A stretch of 64,000 nt of DNA from Marthasterias glacialis (lineage: Eukaryota; Echinodermata; Asteroidea; Forcipulatida; Asteriidae), in the NCBI GenBank assembly GCA_911728455.2, contig OU452227.1, positions 22,879,414 through 22,943,413 on the forward strand. The letters run 5' to 3'. Within the stretch, counting starts at the first letter, position 1, and each line of letters opens with the position of its first letter. Under the pieces are notes generated by a model. That model saw nothing but the letters and a program-made list of their open reading frames with translations. It was not told the origin of the DNA and made no database searches. Made by a program: the position numbers and the translations under genes. Below, piece after piece: positions 39,301-53,655 of the stretch.

Positions 39301-42300
39301 TTCTGTGTACAAGTTTGCTGTTTACTTTTCACTGTAAATCCTGTATTTCTAAAAAATTATGTTTTTTACAACTAACAGGTTCTTTGCCTGGCCACATTTT
39401 ATGCCTTGGTGATCAAACGACCGGACAAAGAAGACGACCAGCCTTCCACGCCTCATCTTAAGTCAGACGAGGAGTATATCCATGAGAGACTAACAGAGGA
39501 AGAATTGAAAGATCCTGAGAAGTTGGCGCAGCTGGAGCGCCAGAAGCAGGCATGCCCAATCAAACCACCAGACACCGATGAGCTTGAAGAGGCACGAGAG
39601 ACCCGGTAAGTCAAGCTGTCTTGCCTGAAGACTTTTATGAGCTGGAGGATCTTGAAGCCCTCCATCTAAACCAACCTGTCTCGTGGGAATGATCAAGCCC
39701 TCAAGCAATGTATGCTCAGCTTTCCCAATCCTGTGAGAAAAGACAAAACAAATCCACAACCACCTCAGGTGGGTTTTTGAACCCACGACCCCTGAACTCT
39801 GAGCAAATGTTTGAACAATTAGACCAGCAAGTTTGTCCGGTGACAAGAGGCCAGTTCAAATCCTTGTACTTAATACATTTTGTTGTTGTCTTCCTCTAGA
39901 TTCAAGGAGATCAGGATGAACGCAATACTGAAAGAGATAGGGCTGTATATGTTCTATCTGTACATCCTGCTACTCATTGCCTATGGAAACAAGGACCCCA
40001 GCAGTCACGGCGTGTTTAACTCCATGGAAAGCATCTTCGTCGAAGCAGACTATAACGGCATCACAAAATTCTCATCCGTAAGCAAACCTTAGACTGGATT
40101 CTCCTACGCTTAAGTGATTTTTATGTCAACTTAAACGATACCTCTTGTATATGCGTTGATAAATTTAGTGCATTTATGATTGATTGCACTTTCAGGACAG
40201 ATTAACATAGAAATCATATGTATTTCTTCAACTGGGGTTGGGTCCTTCATCACACTTATAATCCCAGAGTTTGACTTGTATGATCACTTCACAACCCACA
40301 CTCCCCGACCCACGCGATAAGGTAAACTCACCTGAAGAGAACCTTGATTTTCATTGGCTTTGGTTGACTTGGGTCTTTTCCCCCCCCCCCCCACAGGTGT
40401 CTTCTCGGACGTTGTTTTGGAAGCATGTAAAGGAAGTCTTCGTGCCGTCTCTGTATGCTGGGACGCATTACAACGGAGCCCTCGATGAAACTTCCTCCCA
40501 GCAAAAATTTATTGCAGACCGGGCACATAAACTGCTTGGAGTGGCGAGGCTGAGACAAGTCAGAGTCTACACCAGTGAGTTCTTTGTACTTTGATTTGCA
40601 TTGTAGAGGGATAATGCATCATCGGTGTTTGACCATCCAGTTGATGCCATGCAACAAACGTGGTAGAGTTTTGCTATAAACAAAGACAAATAGCTGATGT
40701 TTTGTCGGGGAGTTTGTACGAGTTCATATACAGCTTGTTTTGATTATGACAAGATATGGTGATCCCTGTACTGCTGCTTCCCAGGCTGTATTTTAACCCA
40801 GGGCATATGGCAGTGTAAGATTTTATGACTTCTGACTGGTACCCCATGAACAAAGATATTTACAACTCGGGGCTTAGTTTAATAGCTTAGTTGGTAGAAC
40901 ACTGGCATGTAAATATTGGGGCCACAAGTTCATCGATTTCTGTATATGTATTTATTGTTCTTCTTTTTTAACAGCATATATTCTTAGCGCTGTTTTTTTT
41001 ACCATGTAACAAAAGGGATTTTTTTCTATTTTCATTTGCATTATTTGCAATGTGTGGTTGAACAGCTGTGGCTGGAATCAGTGCATCATAAGTACAACTA
41101 TTATTGTTATTATTGTTATTATTGTTGTATATGGTATAATCATAGGGTAAGAACAGATACTTGGTAAAAAGATAATGCACTCAGACTTGTTCAGAAAAAA
41201 GAGGCATGGAACTTTGGTTGAGGCTTTCATTTTGAAAAGTCTGCAATACGCTCAGAAAGTTACGAGTGTGAAAACAAGGCAGCCAGGGGAAGATAGACTG
41301 GAACGGGTCCACTCGTAGTTATTACAATCTAACCAAAGCAACCTAACCCCAACTCGTCTCTACCTGAATAACTATTACCCTAACTCACAGAGATATATCG
41401 AAGGACTAGAGGGCGTACAAAACCATGCGACACTGCCCAATAAGAAGCATTTTTGACCATTGAGAAAATGGCACTGACCAATCATATTACACCATCACTC
41501 ATCAGTTTACACAACAAACATTTTCCAAGTGGACATTCGTATGCAACTGACCCATAGGGATTTTTGCCCATGGCTGGTCAGCGGAGTTATGTGCGTGACA
41601 TAGCGAGTGCTCCCTCTAGTTCTCCATTATGTTACTCTGTGCCCTAACTCTAACTCTACCCTTACCAGTACCCTGTGGGGGCATGCATCCAAGCCACCCT
41701 GCTATAATGGGTCACATTGGTCCTTGTAACAGTTTAAGGAAATCTAGGGTTAGACACCAGCAGAGTGACCGAGCCTAGATGTTTTGGTATGGTTAGTCGA
41801 CAAGACCTAAATTAACCATTGTTGACCAGACAGGTTGCAGATCGTCCGATTACAGTTTGTCATTTTCTGTGTTCAGATTCCTGCACGGTTGAGGAGGAGA
41901 TGACTAGTACCGTCAACCATTGTATAGATGAGTATTCTGCAGCTGATGATGTGGAAATCAGCTACGACGAGGGATGGGAACCAGTCAATGAATCAAGTAA
42001 GATATTAATAAATCTGTCTCTCTATGAAGGAGTCTAATTTCACAGAGCTGCTTAAGCTGACAATTTTGCTTAACAAGCAGGATACCAGTCACAGATGGTA
42101 CATCTTGTGACATGGTATTTTGGCTGGTAATTCTGGTAAGCATGATTTTGTTGTGCTTAGCTACAATTTATGCTTAAGCAGCTCTATGAGATTGGCTCTG
42201 GGTAGTTGGGAAGGCACCAACAGGAGTTAGTGATATATTCTGAAAAAGTTGTAAAAATCTTTACACTTCCATTTGTCTCATCGTTATTCAACATTCCATC

Positions 42301-45300
42301 ACAAGGTTAAACAATTTTGAGTCAGGATTTTGAAGACAGTCTGACTGATTTCCATAAATCTGCATTCACAATTTTTAAAACATTCACATTGTTAACTTAA
42401 CAATTGTCTACAAGAGAACAACAGCAACAAAGCGAGCCTGTTAACTTACTGCTGCGAAATATGAGATTCTTGGTAACTTAGGGGCAGAGAGCATCTTTCA
42501 TGCAACTAGTTCAAGACAATCTCCCAACTAGTTTATGGGCGGTGCTCTATGTCGTGTACAACCCAGTATCCAACCTGCGGAGTATATGTGTGCTTTCTGG
42601 ACTGAGCAAATACAAAAATAGATTGAAACAGTCGAATTCATCAAGATGTAGCTTTTGCTTCAAATACATTTGGTGCTGTATGTCTCTCATGTTCAAAGGG
42701 ACATGCAGTCTAGCTCTATTCATAGACTTTGTTGTTTTGTTTTGTGTGTTGTTTTTTTTTTTATAACAAAGCAATGTTGCTGTTTTAGGGGCCATGTGAC
42801 AAGGGGCAATTTTGGGGCAACTAGTTCAAAGCAATCTCCCTGAAGAAAAGTCATCCGTAATTCAACTTTCATAATTTTCTTGTTGATGGAACGACAATGT
42901 TATGAAAAATGTCTCTTGTGCCACCGAACTGTTCCTACTGTGTGGTGAAGCTGGTTGCCGCTAAGTTGCCTGTAACAATGACCTCGAGTGACAAGGTCTC
43001 TAGCATGGGGAAAAAATTCCAATGCAAACACTTTCCTCCTTGTAACTTAACAGTACATTATGCCTTCCTCTGACCAGGGCCCAATTTCATAGAGCTGCTT
43101 AAGCACAAAAAGTAGCTAAGCACAAACTAAATTATTCTTACCAGAATAAGGGTACCAGCCAAAACAGCACGTCACATGTACAATCTGTGACTGGTATCCT
43201 GCTCTTTTTTGGCTTAGCAGAAAATTACTAAGCACAATTTTTTGCTTAAGCAGCTCTATGAAATTGGGCCCTGGTCATAATTGGGTTGTTGTTTGTCTCT
43301 GTCAAGTCGCATCAAAGTTGACTTCATCCATGTGTAAACAGTTGTAACTTGGGATTGTAAATTAAATTGTCTTGAAGTTACCATGGCAAAAAAGTACAAT
43401 TTGAATATGGCTTTTGATAAATCAAAGATGAGTTTACAAGCCCGCTTTACCATGAATTTTAATAAACTGTTTATATCATTTCCCCAGTTCCAATAGACTA
43501 CGACTCCTCGACTTTCTTGGGTGTGTGGAAGTACAGAGGCTGGCTGGAGTTGGACTCCTACCCAGCCATCGGAGATATAAGCAGTTACTATGGTGGGGGG
43601 TTCACGGTGCAATTTGGTGTCAACATCGAGGAGGACATGGTCATGATCGATTACTTAATTGACCAGAAGTGGGTGGATCAGCAGACGAGGGCGGTGTTCT
43701 TTGAGTATGTCCTGTACAACCCAGTATCCAACACGCATATTATCTCACACTGTTTGATGGAATTTCCCCCCACAGGAGGTATGTATTGTGAAATTTATAT
43801 TCATTTCCCCGATGCAAATATTAACATCTATCTAATGTGCCTTTTGTTTACATTTAAACCGCCCTCTATTGAAATTTGCCTGCCCTTGTGAGCACACATC
43901 ATGTTTTTGCATAGATTTGGTTTAGGGATCGCAGGCGTGCAATTCCTATGACTTTTCACAATTCCAAAGTTGCATGTTTGGGAGTGACATCAAATGTTAC
44001 ATAAATTTAAAGGCAATATGACCTGTGACGTCACCCCTGGTCTAAATTTGTTGCAAAACACAATACGTGCACACAGGCCGAAATGTAACGTCGTGTAGAA
44101 GATTGGCAGTTGTCAGACAAAATGGCTCATACATTTTAATAATCAAAAAATAATTTTTTGGGCTTTAAAGTCATTTTATTCTACACTATTTCACGTTTAT
44201 TTTCTATGTTATGATAGTTACAGTCTACATAAAAGGCTTGGTTAATTCTTTTTTTAAATCAGACTTTTCCCTGTGCTTTTCCATTTTACAAATTTCAAAC
44301 GACGACACTCGACAACTGCTTTGGCACATCTGCTTATTTTGTGATAGGAGCTGAGATCTAACTCTGTTAATACTGAGACAACATCAAAGACACAAATATG
44401 CTTATATGATACTTGAACCCATCAATCTCCTTGGACCCATACTTCCTCTCCTAATGAAGCAGTCTCAAGAGTGGCTAGTACATCAAGCTATGATAAAATC
44501 CAATCCCAATACAACTGCAATACCATTAACTCATATTCACTCATTTGCGTAATAACCTAACTAAAAGTGACATGTGATGATGGCACACTAACTCATGTAT
44601 TGCTGGGCTCGGTCTGTTCTGTTTACAAACAACAAACCCTCCTGACATCAGTTAAACTGCACTTACATGACTGATCATCACTGTCATTACATGCGGCATG
44701 TAATCATGGGTCTGCATTTATTATTTCAACTGTATTCAAGGTTGTTCAGAGTAATTACTTGCAACTTATAAGTAAAAAAAAAACTTAACTGAAAGTGACA
44801 TTTGATGAATGCACATGAACTTTGTCATATATTGCTGGGTTCAGTCTGTTTTGTTTAAAAACAACAAACCCTCCCGACAGCAATTTAAGTAATGGCAGTC
44901 AATAGTGATATCATTATGGCTTTGTTGTTTTGTTGTTGTTTTTTAACATGTACCAACTATGTCAAGCAAAAGAGTAACAAATGAAAATAAGTTAACATAC
45001 TTCAAGCATGCAGTTTTCGAATCAAATCTATTGATATTTACGAGAAATGCTAAAGTCTGAGCTTAAATCTATCTCTAAACTTGTGTAACATCCAGGAACA
45101 AACTTATTGCATGTAAACATTGCATGTGAACATTGGATGATACAAAATAGTTACTTGAAATTCTGTTTTAGAAGTACACAGGCTGACAATTTTCCTATTT
45201 AACACCTGCTATGCTTTTGACGTTACACTATATTATCATCTCAACTGTCCTTATTTTGATGGCTTCATTTTGGTTTCATTTGTCTGGCATTTTCATTTGT

Positions 45301-48300
45301 CTGTACTAACATAAGTATTAACAATTAAGCAAACTGTATTCAAATGGTTACACAAATATTTAGTAGTGTATTTTATCAACTACAATATGAAAACTTGATC
45401 CGTCTGATTGAGATCTATATGTACTTTCGAATGTTGCATGTGTAATGGAAAATTGCCAAATACGAACTTAATTGCAGCTTGGTAATCATAAAAACCATGA
45501 CAACACACTGCACTGCATACTATGATTTGTATGGTACAGAAGACAATATGACCTGTTTTTGTTTCGGATGTTACATTATGTTAACATTTCAATCAGATTA
45601 CACATTTTGCTAAGGTTTAATCTGTTTGAGATGTTATTATTTTGGTTGACAAAACCAGATCAGTACATTCAGCAGTAACGCATGAAATAAATGAAAAAGT
45701 GCATGAATCAATTTAAGGATAAAACTCCTAAAAATACTTGATAATAATAGTAAACTGATGAGGTTCGAGATCTTTGAATATTGCGTGTTTAATTTTAAAT
45801 CAAAGAATTTAATGTGATTGAAATACAGATCAATTTGTACAAATAACAGTTACACCTATTTGTAATCACTACATGGAGGAAATGTTCTATGAAATACTTT
45901 AAAAGTCAAATTTTTACTTCTTACGAATGTTACATTACAGGTCCATCAAATACTAAGTTGAAAGTACAAAGCTTGTGTACTGCCTTGGTAAAAGTATTTT
46001 AAATGTACTTGATATGTAAATAGCTTCACTCGTAGTTCCTTTACAAACATTGACATTACAACAAGTTTTTAAATACTAAATCATCTTGTTTGAGATACAT
46101 GTAGATGAAGCAACACTATGGTGAAAGGTTGATAAATGATGGCGCTGTCCAATTCAGTGACACTTTATGACTATTGACTTGAAATCCATACAAAATGTAA
46201 AAGTATTTTTTACATATTTTATGGGTAGGGTCCGTGTTTGCTATTTTGACTGGGGTATGTTTGGCACTTATAAGAGGTGACTGAATGAGTTGTTTTGACT
46301 ATTGCATCAATATAATGTACATGTATGGCAGGGTGAGACCATGAGGAGTTTTTTCAGATCTTCTTTAGCAATAAGATGTTTACATACCTCAATTTTGGGC
46401 AATCTTCACATGCAGGTGTGGGTGATTCTGGAAGAATTTGTAGGTCTGAAGTCTTGCGAGAAATAAGTTGATTAGTTTTGATGTGGTCCAAGGTGATGTT
46501 TGTGAATCCAATATGCAGATGGATGAAACCCTGACCATAGGTGAATTGTTTCGCCAACAAGGAAATTAGGATGGTTAGTGTTTCTTCTGGACCATCAATA
46601 AATCCAGAGTCTTGAGGGATGGGTGTGAGCTGTTTAGAGGATGAGATGATTGGACTCTGATTTAGTTTGGCTCTGATCAACTTTTCCCATATTATCTTTT
46701 CTATATGGAACAAAGGGAGGTTCTGGAAAGATCCCCAAAGCATTATAACCTCTTGTTGTAAACATTTTGGAAAAGTTGTTAAAAAATCATCTTCATTGTT
46801 TGTGTTTGGAGCATAGCAGAGTGTTTTCTCCATAGATGAATGCTTTGAACACGTGTAGTTCGTGTCATGATGTTTTGTATATGTATTGGTAAGGGTGGAT
46901 GGATTTGGTATAGACTGTTGTGTCAGTAGTTGAAGCTGACATGGTTTTAGTTTGATTTAATGTACGATTATTTTAACACAATTTTGCAATGCCATGCATC
47001 ACTTGAAATACATTTAAAAAGGACAGTTTTGTGTTAACAATCAAATTTTGTAACATCTGAATTTTTTTTTTCGCAATACAATTTTTTTTTTGATGTAAAT
47101 GGTCTAATTCATGTCTAGACTTCTTTTGAAGATAATCTTTTTTATTAATGTTGATTGATTCACTTCAGACACCCTCTACTTCAGCTGGGAACTAGTAATT
47201 TTGTTTCGGATTATACAGTTTTTTTTTTTGACGTTACAACTGTTAACATAATTTTTGTTGCTGGTATGATGGTAATGCAATTAGATACTGCATTGATTTA
47301 TGCTGTGATGGGAAGCTACCTTGAATTTCTACCAATATGAACTAGTAAATAGGTTTTGCAATTCCTTTATTTTCTGATGCTTCAAAATTTAATATTGTTT
47401 GCCACGTTACAAAATTATTTACGGAAAATTAGATCCTTTTTCATTTGAAGAACAAATGTTTAAACAACATCACTGCAACAACATAGTGTTACTTTCTTTT
47501 TAGGCATTGAAATGGGGTTAACCAGTAAGTGTATTTTAATACTGATATTATATAAAAAAATTGTAGTCCTATTGAGTTAAATGAGGGGTAAGATTGTTTA
47601 CGGAAGATGTAACATCCAAAACTCCATTTTCACTTGAACTGTTCCGTCAAAATAGTGCAGATAGTTTTGATTACTCTGCACTTTCTTACAGTTCCATTCA
47701 CATTCATTTATTTTCAATAGAAAAGAATAACATTGTTTCTGACTTTTTTATTTTTCAACCAAAACAACATTGTTTTGTTTTTTTTTGGTTGACAACATTT
47801 TGTTGACATTTAGCTGTTCAGGGATACCTCACACTCATAAAGCAAAGCTGTCCATTCTGCAAAAAAAAAAGAATTGAAAACCGAATTTCAGTTCGGTATA
47901 TTTACCAAATGTTAGGCTCTCAAAGTGCTGTTAAGCCTTTTGGTGTAAGTTTAAAAAAAACAGAGCCTTGTGCATTTTAGTTTGAGGTTGTTCAGAGTTT
48001 GAGATGTCTCTCCTATTAATTTGATCCACCTTGATAATTTTTAGTCACAGTGGTCCAACTTGGTTTAGCTGTCTTTGATTACGTCTACACACCATGGATA
48101 TGAATGCTTTTCTGAGCTGTTCATACTTGAATCCGTACAAGACTGGATTGATGGCAGAATTCACCAAGGAGAGAAATGCAAATACATTCCATATGGTTGC
48201 TTCAACATTGACCAAATTTGCATGAAAAAAAAGAAAAGAAAAACAAAACCAGATGGCTCCAGGCAAAACAAGAATGAAGAAAGCTGTGGTGATAATAGCA

Positions 48301-51300
48301 AGAGTGCTGGAGACTTTCTTGTGAGCTTGGTGCAGTTCTTGAGCTGGGCCCTGGATTCCTTGCTCTTCTAGGTTTCTGGCTCCTTGTTTCAAGTTGATGA
48401 GGATTTTGATGTACATCCAAAATGTAGCTGAAATGGGTAGAAGGAGCAACAGCATTGCTGCAATGCTAAGCACTGTATTTCCATGTATATTTTTATTTGT
48501 GCAATACTCTCTTCTAATCTCAATGATACTGAAGATTGATTGAGGCATATGAACAATTACTGGAATCCCCCAAACAGCAAGTAACAGCAGCGTGATCTTC
48601 CTTCTACTGAAGTAGGTTGAATATTGCAAAGGTCGACTGATTCCAATAAACCGTTCGTAGTTCGCGAATGTGAGACTGAGAACAGAGTGGGCTTTGAAGC
48701 AGTTGTTAACGAAAATATAAATCCAAGAACTGTAAAAATGAGAAAGTAAGTTCGCCGTACATTGGCTGCTGTTAGAATTTGATGAATTGTACACAGGCAG
48801 ATTTAGGTAATTCACAGAAACAAATGGATTAAAAGGAGCACATACAGAGACCAAAGCATCCGCAATAGCGAGGTTGAGTATCATCAAATTGGTCACATTA
48901 TGCAGTGTCTTTGTGTAGATTATAGTTGCACATACAAGAACATTTCCAACAAATCCAATACTCCCAATAATTGGCATCAGGACAATAAACACTGTGAACA
49001 AGTTATTAGTAACGTCATCCATATTGCCAGTCTCTGTGTGTAATTCTGCATGATGATGGTTTAGAGCTGCTCTTCCAATGAAAGCAGTCCTGTGTGTGGC
49101 TACTACATCACATCATACTCAGATCTAAAACCACAATTGTGAGTCAACCTCACTAATATGCCTGATGGGTTAATCAAGAGTGACACTCCAATATAAGATG
49201 ATCCATTATCATATACTGCTTTTCCTCAGTGTGTTTGTTTGCAAACAAATAATATATATTAAACAAGCATCAAGCACGACACTAACTACTTGACCGTAAT
49301 TAAACTATCGAAAAAGGCCAGTAGCATTATCTTTGTACTTGGCTATTTACAATTCAGAGCTTTTGACTGCTCTCCCAATGTGTAGCAGATACATCAACTT
49401 GTACATGTACTCGGATATAGGACACATTATTTACAGAGACAACATTCACTACTTTACCTTATGACATTATACTAATTTTCGTAGGAAAAATATATATATA
49501 TATAATATCCATTAGACAACTATCATGCACAATGCATAATATCCATTAGACAACTATCATGCACAATTCATAATACTCTGACAGTAATTAAACTTTTTTT
49601 TATTAAATGCCAGTAGCAAGATCTGTTTACTTAGCTAATGGCAATTTCAGGATTTCAGGATTGTAGCGACTAAGATCAAATTAAATCCTAATACAGGACA
49701 AAAATAATGTAATAGCTGACAATCAATCACATGTCACGTGACTTCATTCCGAGACACAGTGATTGAAATCAGTTCAAGCCCATCATTAGATGCTGCTCTT
49801 TAGTTTTGTTTAGTCTTCAAACAAATTTTATCAATCAATCACCAATTTGACTACCGCACATCAAACAAACTAAAGCAAGGCAGCCATTGGTGACATGCAT
49901 AATATATAGAGATGATCAGAAATTCAGGGTATTTAAAGAGCAGAGTATGTTTGTGCTTTAGATGGATGAAGCAAATAGAATAATAGAATTGAAAGAATTG
50001 AATTAATCAAGAGGTGTCTTTTGCCTGAAAACATGTTGGATTATAAACCTTTTTAGTATTGTGTCGATCTAATCTTCAACCATACATTGGGTCTAACACT
50101 AGGTGGCAGTAGACATACTGTATTCTCTTCAAGTGTTGACATTGTTCTTGGCATTTTTATATAAGAACAATGGGTTTACCTGGTAAGTCTTCTACCACCT
50201 AGCACAAAAAAAGTCTCCCATTGAATGAAACATTGCCAAACAAATATCAAGGGTCGCACCCCATAATGTACAATCTTTTTAAAACTACTTTTTCTGCAGG
50301 TGCTTTTCCGTATCCTAAATTTCAAACGATGACACTCGACCACTACTATGGCACATTTGCTTATTTCGTGATGGGAGCCGAGATAATCTTCTCTTTGCTG
50401 CTGGTCTTCTACATTGCCAGGGAGGCTGCCCTGATCAAGAAGGAGAGAAAAGCCTACTTTAAAGATCCTTGGAATGTTTACGGGGTAAACAAAATGTCTT
50501 AATGTGTTTTTCAAACTTTATGTCAGCTTATTTGGGCCAATTTGATGGTAAACGAATAATTTAAATGTTTAATCATTCAGTTTTTTCTTGAGTCAAAGCT
50601 TTTAAAATCTAATTTGTGATAAGTTGTGTTAAAATCTGTTATTGATGATTGGCATTTGTGTAAAAAGATACAATCAATTATGTGACATACATTAATGCAT
50701 ACTTGACTGCAGTGTTTACCTTATTACTCTTTAATACAATTGCACAAATAAAGTTTTTCATAAAGCACTTCTATTTACAAATTTCATCGGGAAATATTTC
50801 TGAGGACAAGTGATACTGATATAAAGTTTATGAAAAGGAAGCTTTGAGATTAAAAATTGCTTCTAAGTTTATTGAATCATTACCAATCTTACCGTTAAGG
50901 GAAGAACCTAGTGAGATGGATCTTGAAGGAGTTCTTGTTAAACCAATAGTGTGCAATCACTCCAACAGACAGACTGCAGGAGAAGAAATCAACTGGCTCT
51001 TTTTGGAGCCATCATTCCTCCTCCAAGATATTAAAACATAGGCCCTTTTCGAATCCACGGCTTCGGCTTTGGATTCGGCTTCAGGCTCCGCCCTCTCGTC
51101 TGAAGCCCTGAGCGCGTCTGCAAAGCATGCGCAATTGTCATAACAACCGCGGGGCCAAGCTAGCCTGAGCCGAATCCGGAGCCGAAGCCGTGGTTTCGAT
51201 AAGGGCCATAGTGTACCCGAAGCATCTTAATCATCCACTATCATCCACTTCAAATTCTACAGGGTTCGCCAGACTATGTGGGTTACAATGCAAGCCATTT

Positions 51301-53622
51301 ATGATGGTTTATTCGTTTCATTATCCGAAAGGTACAATTATTGACAATTTCAAGGGCCATGAAGAGGTTTGTTGTCACGGAACATTTTTGTGGCTTAATA
51401 TATGGTTTGAAATTAACAAAACATAGTATTGACTATTTTGATGTGCCTGTTATGCGTTAATACACTTTAATTGAGCCCCGAAAATGTGTGCCATCTGATT
51501 GCGCAATGATCCATGACGTAGGCTGTGGTAAAACATTTCAAAGACGGCTCTGGTGCCGAGTGGTCAACAATGCATTGTATGTTATTGTCACACACATGGC
51601 CCTGTTCAGCCGTTCCACTGTCTACGTCACAGATTTTATATTAATGAGGAAGGGTGGGCGGAGCACAGCAACCCCCTAATTTTAGAAATCGTTATTTCTA
51701 TGATTAATACGCATGTAAAAAATGTGAAAAAAGTAAATATATACTATAATAGGCATACTTTATTTTTGTAACCAATAACAAAAAATAATTCATGGGACCT
51801 TTAAGTTCATTTTTACACAAACACTGATATGGTATTTGTTTTTGATTTTTTGCAGGTGATCAACCATGGACTTGCTGTCGGAGCTATCGTGAGCTACCTC
51901 TATCGACTCTTACAGGCCAATGAACTTACCGCGGAGATCAACGCTGCGCCAAATGACTTCCACAATTTCCAGTACTTGGCATATTGGGATTATGTTAGTA
52001 TTTCATTGACTTGATTTTGTTTCTGATTTTTTGTAACAAAGCAGTGTGTCTTAGTTTATATTTATTGTATTTTACAGGTTTTGGGGTGACAAATTGACTA
52101 GAACGGGATTTGAACCTGCGACCTCCGGATTATTGTGCCGGCATTCTACCAACTGAGCTATCTAGCCCTGATGTTGGTAGTTTCCTTTTTTGTCAGTATC
52201 TGTGTTCGGGGGTTCCAGTCAGAAGCCATTCAACCTGAAACTGCCGTATAACCAGGGATCAAACCCAAGTTCATGACACAACTTGGGAAGCGGCAGTACA
52301 GGGATCCCCTTATGGGGATGCTGTTTATTTTTCTGGAGGTCGCAGGTTCAAATTCTGATCCAGTTAATTTTACTTTGTTCACCCCAAAATTGAACTGATA
52401 TTTACCCTGTCAGTTTTCCCTTGTGGTTTATCACTTGGCATTTTATGGGTCGTTATTAAAAAGTAATTAACATAATTTTAAAAAGGCACTACACAAACTA
52501 ATAATTGACAATATATTGACAAAAAGTAAATAGTTTTATTATGCTCATTGTTTCTTGCTGGAGATTAACCATAGGGAAATAAACATGTTGAACTTTTGTG
52601 TATGGTTAGAGTTAGAGTTTTATTATGCTCATTGTTTCTTGCTGGAGATTAACCATAGGGAAATAAACATGTTGAACTTTTGTTTATGGTTAGAGTTAAC
52701 GATTATCTTTTAACCAACTCTTGTCTGATCCCCTTGTGGGATTGTTCACTCCGTCTAATCCTTCCTCTCCAATCCAGGGCCCAATTTCATGGCTCTGCTT
52801 ACTGCATCATTCTGCGCTTACGAAAACCATTCGCCGCTTATGAGGTTAGCGCCGAATTTCTGCGCTAGCTGTGTAAGCACGGAATCCTTAGTTACGTGAA
52901 CTACGCAGGCACACACGAAAAAATTCCTTGCTAACTTGTGAAATACGCTTAAGTAAGCGCAGAATTTTCTGCTTACGTAAGCGTCGATTTTTCGCTTACG
53001 GTAAGCAGAGCCATGAAATTGGGCCCAGGTCTTAAATTTTTTTGAAGGTCTCCTTTGCCTTGATCTTGGCCTCGGTGTACTTCAAAAACATTCTCAAAGA
53101 CTTCAGAGTTTCTTATTCATGGTGCTTATCTGATAAACAGTAGCCTACTGGGCCTTACATACATGAAATTCCAGACCTGAAATACTGGACAAAACTTTGA
53201 AACCTTTTTTTGATATCATTTTGATCCTAGATCTACCTGACGATGGTTGGGCTTTGCTTGTTTATGGCGATCATAAAGTTCACACGACTGCTGAGGTTTA
53301 ATCAGAAGATGCTGATGTTAACGGACACTGTCAATGTAAGAACTGCTTCCTGCAGATAGAGGAATAAATGGTTGTCAGTTATCTGTCTGTCCTTTCTAAG
53401 GATCCAAGAGGAAAGCCTCTCTCCCCCTCTCCCCTCACCAGTCCTTTCCTTCCCAAAAGAAGGAAGGGACTTTCTTGTCCTTGTCAAAAGAAAAAAGAAT
53501 ACGCATTTTTTGTCTCAATGGTTTTGGGAATGGTGCTGTAAGATAGTACCTCATAGTATCTAATAGTTTAAAAAAAAAAATTCTGGCTGCAAAAGCTCAT
53601 TGAGGGTTTCCATACACTTTAG

Positions 53623-53655
<33 letters not shown>

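Larger units (their letters stand above)
43779..50299 (+). other. Intron 39 (6.5 kb)
   Basis: The longest intron of the polycystin gene. It holds the decayed exon-40 copy (44273-44357), a pair of ~95-bp direct repeats (44560-44655 and 44786-44880), a doubtful ORF (46354-46833) and the antisense GPCR (48045-49022). The remainder is AT-rich. Near 49495-49580 a 37-bp unit (ATATCCATTAGACAACTATC) is tandemly repeated. Confidence 0.7.

Noticed and set aside
39740..39840. tRNA-like sequence in intron 35
   Set aside because: Only a B-box-like word (GGTTTTTGAACCC) with poor context; too weak to call as a SINE.
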